A DNA stretch of 64,000 bases from Pedobacter sp. SYSU D00535 (GTDB lineage Bacteria > Bacteroidota > Bacteroidia > Sphingobacteriales > Sphingobacteriaceae): contig NZ_JAFEWD010000002.1 in NCBI RefSeq assembly GCF_017355855.1, forward strand, positions 372,001 to 436,000, given 5' to 3'. Numbering within the stretch: the stretch's first letter is position 1; every line of letters begins with the position of its first letter. This document shows, piece after piece, positions 63,066-64,000 of the stretch. Below the pieces are notes generated by a model that ran no database searches, was not told the DNA's origin, and saw only the letters and a list, made by a program, of their open reading frames with translations. The translations under genes were made by a program, and so were the position numbers.

Positions 63066-64000
63066 TTACGTCTGGAAGGGGTACGTTTCCGGCAGCTTAT
63101 GAGGATCAGCGTGCATATGCAAGGGATGTAAAGCCTTGGTTTTGTCGATGTATAAAAACGCATCGTACCTTGCGTTCAGGACGGTAGGTACATAGTTTCC
63201 GTACTTCTCGTAGGCGGGATTATACACCACGCCGATCGCCCTGTGAGGCATTACTCTACCAAACCGTTCTTTTTTATTCAGGCGATCAAATATCAATAGC
63301 TTGTTTTCCGGCGATTCTTGATGAAGTATCTCTTCAATACTGCCGGGGCGCGCATCGGGAACAAGCATGCTTTCCATTTTAGCTCCCCAGCTGTCTCCGG
63401 CGATCACTCGTCCTGAATACGATCCGAAGCCAACAAGCACCGTATCAGCTTCTCCTTTCTGTTCCCGAACCAGCTGGCCAACGTTAATCATGCCAGCTTT
63501 TTTCATATCTGTATATCTGGCATCTCCAATGTGGGTGTTGTGTTCCCAAACAATCGCTTTTGCCTCCTTGCCGTGAAATTCGAGAAGGCGGTTCAAGGTC
63601 TCCATCATGTGGGTATCCCGTAGATTCCAGGTATTATCATCAGCGCTAACCATATTTCGGTAGTATTCTTCTGCATTTACCGCGATGATAGCGTTCTGTT
63701 CCGTGTTTAGGGTTGCTTCGGGGTCGTGATCATAGACCTGTGCCTTCTTTCTGATCTCCTGCAATAAGCGGATTACTTCATCCCGACATGAATCTTCCAT
63801 ACGATATTGCGATCTTGCATACCGGTGTTCATCTTCGCCGTAAGGCTCGAAACACAGAATCGCCTCGCGTGCAAATTCGGCTGCTTTGGGGTCATTTTTG
63901 GAAAGGTAGTCCATTAGGGCCTCCATTGATTCCCATAGGCTGTACACATCCAGTCCATAAAAACCTATGCGTTTGTTAGCGGGGAGATGGGTGTTGAACT
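63066..64000 (-). CDS. Erythromycin esterase-like protein, partial at the 5' end
   Basis: The frame stays open to the right edge, continuing upstream of the first possible start as FNTHLPANKRIGFYGLDVYS, so the true start is outside. About 311 residues are seen. Features of the erythromycin esterase (EreA/B) family: VWEHNTHIGDARYTDM with the catalytic His, GFGSYSGRVIAGDSWGAKMES near the middle and KERFGRVMPHRAIGVVYNP. Most family members in Bacteroidota are not macrolide esterases but hydrolases of unknown substrate. Runs convergent to the DedA gene. Confidence 0.88.
   Translation of the reverse strand, partial: FNTHLPANKRIGFYGLDVYSLWESMEALMDYLSKNDPKAAEFAREAILCFEPYGEDEHRYARSQYRMEDSCRDEVIRLLQEIRKKAQVYDHDPEATLNTEQNAIIAVNAEEYYRNMVSADDNTWNLRDTHMMETLNRLLEFHGKEAKAIVWEHNTHIGDARYTDMKKAGMINVGQLVREQKGEADTVLVGFGSYSGRVIAGDSWGAKMESMLVPDARPGSIEEILHQESPENKLLIFDRLNKKERFGRVMPHRAIGVVYNPAYEKYGNYVPTVLNARYDAFLYIDKTKALHPLHMHADPHKLPETYPFQT

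Noticed and set aside
1-64000. Search for tRNA, rRNA, CRISPR arrays, riboswitches and intact insertion sequences
   Set aside because: No cloverleaf with a conserved T-loop, no regularly spaced repeats and no complete transposase frame were seen; detection by eye is limited.

Overview
The window reads as chromosomal DNA of a Bacteroidota bacterium, most likely a sphingobacterium of the Pedobacter/Arcticibacter/Mucilaginibacter kind. The grounds are a giant periplasmic beta-propeller hybrid histidine kinase, a TonB-dependent receptor with an N-terminal carboxypeptidase-like domain, start regions that mostly lack a Shine-Dalgarno sequence but often carry the Bacteroidota -7 element TAnnTTTG, and typical gene pairs such as serC-serA and an iscS-iscU-iscA cluster. 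I see no rRNA, tRNA, CRISPR array, prophage or intact insertion sequence. Both edges cut genes: a HAD phosphatase on the left and an erythromycin-esterase-like protein on the right.

Layout. 0-4 kb: HAD hydrolase (partial), Bcr/CflA drug exporter, MreB, DUF2167 membrane protein, all on the minus strand. 4-13 kb: a membrane-anchored Ser/Thr kinase, a Tat-exported FMN alpha-hydroxy-acid oxidase, an LLM flavin oxidoreductase, a decayed class V aminotransferase, a stand-alone receiver protein, an AHSA1 protein, and two integral membrane proteins (DUF418, EamA). 13-25 kb: a hybrid histidine kinase, galactokinase, a CHASE3 histidine kinase, a DUF1579-VOC-Dabb cluster divergent from a GlxA-type AraC regulator, WrbA, a cell-wall amidase, a diadenylate-cyclase-like DACNV protein, a lipoprotein and a YtxH protein. 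25-38 kb: the 1439-residue hybrid two-component kinase, a long-chain acyl-CoA synthetase, the Fe-S assembly operon, a UbiD-family decarboxylase, an OmpP1/FadL porin and a Tyr/Gly-rich lipoprotein. 38-48 kb: prolyl-tRNA synthetase, a GH43-like protein with a helical insertion divergent from a PhyH dioxygenase, GNAT, a Spy-like protein, a CHASE histidine kinase, a frameshifted MmcQ/YjbR gene, a small CBM48 protein and a degenerate ROK protein. 48-64 kb: rpe, a TonB-dependent receptor, serC, serA, DUF1015, a beta-CASP nuclease, an ABC exporter, a SAM hydroxide adenosyltransferase, PhoH, purC, a STAS protein, RNase Z, DedA and the erythromycin esterase.

How it works together. Most of the window is core metabolism and housekeeping (serine, purine, pentose phosphate, galactose, Fe-S, tRNA charging, RNA processing), interleaved with a heavy signalling load: four histidine kinases without an adjacent dedicated response regulator, a lone receiver, a Ser/Thr kinase, two STAS-type proteins and a nucleotide-cyclase-like sensor. 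No clear new multi-gene system (defence, secretion, biosynthesis) is visible. The items most worth a second look are the DACNV/DAC protein, the ROK protein that has lost its catalytic and phosphate-binding residues, the GH43-like protein with an insertion of about 118 residues, two pseudogenes that gene callers would miss, a 25-bp tandem repeat at the end of the FMN oxidase gene, and a set of -7 elements so close to start codons that several transcripts may be leaderless.
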